A stretch of DNA of 64,000 nucleotides, taken from positions 1 to 64,000 of the forward strand of contig NZ_BBJN01000008.1 of the NCBI RefSeq assembly GCF_000739555.1. Reading direction: 5' to 3'. This DNA is from Halolamina rubra. Its GTDB lineage: Archaea > Halobacteriota > Halobacteria > Halobacteriales > Haloferacaceae. Each line of letters begins with the position of its first letter. The stretch's first letter is position 1. A model generated the notes under the pieces. It made no database searches and was not told the origin of the DNA. It was given only the letters and a program-made list of their open reading frames with translations. This document shows, piece after piece, positions 63,749 through 64,000 of the stretch. A program made the translations under genes and the position numbers.

Positions 63749-64000
63749 TCAGTAGGGTTGCTCGTCCCAGCCCATGGGTATTTCGTCCGTGTCCGGGGGG
63801 AGGCGTTCCTCGTCGGGGTCCTCGTAGTCGTAGAGGTTCGTCGGGAAGTTGAGCAATATCGCCTGCTCGTTCCCGATGACTTTGAACCCGTGCCAGCACT
63901 CGCCGGGGATGCGGATCGCCTGTTGGTTGTGTTCGCCGATGACGAACTCGTTCACTTCACCCTGCGTCGGGGAATCGTTGCGGTCATCGTAGATACCGAC
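63749..64000 (-). CDS. rfbC: dTDP-4-dehydrorhamnose 3,5-epimerase-like protein, C-terminal part
   Basis: The 83 visible residues run to the window edge; the N-terminus lies outside. VIGEHNQQAIRIPGECWHGFKVIGNEQAILLNFPTNLYDYEDPDEERLPPDTDEIPMGWDEQPY matches the cupin-fold epimerase C-terminal half, including the conserved PTNLYDYEDPDE. It should epimerise the dTDP-4-keto sugar at C3 and C5. It is first in an operon with rfbA. Confidence 0.88.
   Translation of the reverse strand, partial: VGIYDDRNDSPTQGEVNEFVIGEHNQQAIRIPGECWHGFKVIGNEQAILLNFPTNLYDYEDPDEERLPPDTDEIPMGWDEQPY

Overview
The window comes from an extremely halophilic archaeon (class Halobacteria). Base composition is high in GC and the proteins are strongly acidic. 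Signature genes are thermosome, L40e, SecG/Sec61beta, dodecin, archaeal pilins, TFB, SAMP1, archaemetzincin, F420:NADP reductase and several haloarchaeal-only DUF families. Many genes have a TATA-like box about 27-31 bases before the start codon, as expected for leaderless haloarchaeal transcripts. The genus cannot be fixed from the sequence alone.

Left accessory region, about 1-16.3 kb. It opens with four copies of a 32-bp tandem repeat, then a low-GC Lrp/AsnC regulator, a zinc-ribbon protein and a VapB/VapC-like pair. A run of three frameshifted genes follows (two winged-helix proteins and a TumE-like protein). Next come an RPA-like OB-fold protein, an ABC-2 drug-type exporter and two type IV pilins behind a hairpin-rich leader. 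A decayed gene, an element-type TFB and a divergent 1225-residue HerA/VirB4-like ATPase fused to a C-terminal nuclease-like module complete the set. The region ends in 1.1 kb of non-coding DNA with a GTCGAC-rich minisatellite. This looks like an integrated or plasmid-derived element, partly decaying.

Core region, about 16.3-59.9 kb. It encodes metabolism and housekeeping: aspartoacylase-family protein, thioredoxin-reductase-like flavoprotein, glycosylation (sugar transferase and STT3-like protein), dodecin, 5'-nucleotidase, UspA, MscS, glutamate synthase, thermosome, citrate synthase, CPBP protease, MFS, MBL hydrolase, L40e, thioredoxin, SecG, PdxT-HisE, erythromycin-esterase family, NpdG, HAD, UPF0146, archaemetzincin, PLP enzyme, Rieske protein, nicotinate phosphoribosyltransferase, SAMP1 and Nudix. 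A lower-GC MNT-HEPN toxin-antitoxin pair with a clear palindromic operator sits at 29.7-30.9 kb.

Right region, about 60-64 kb. An AT-richer junction carries the third copy of a TTAACCAACA inverted-repeat site. It is followed by a dTDP-sugar cluster (rfbB, rfbD, a zinc-ribbon protein, rfbA, rfbC), which could feed the glycosylation genes at 19-23 kb.

The most unusual signals are: the TTAACCAACA...TGTTGGTTAA sites, each 17-40 bases past a stop codon; the ATPase-nuclease fusion; the double operator over the start codon of the MNT gene; three different tandem-repeat arrays in intergenic DNA; and several genes, including gltB and rfbA, broken by exactly one missing base, which may be sequence errors.
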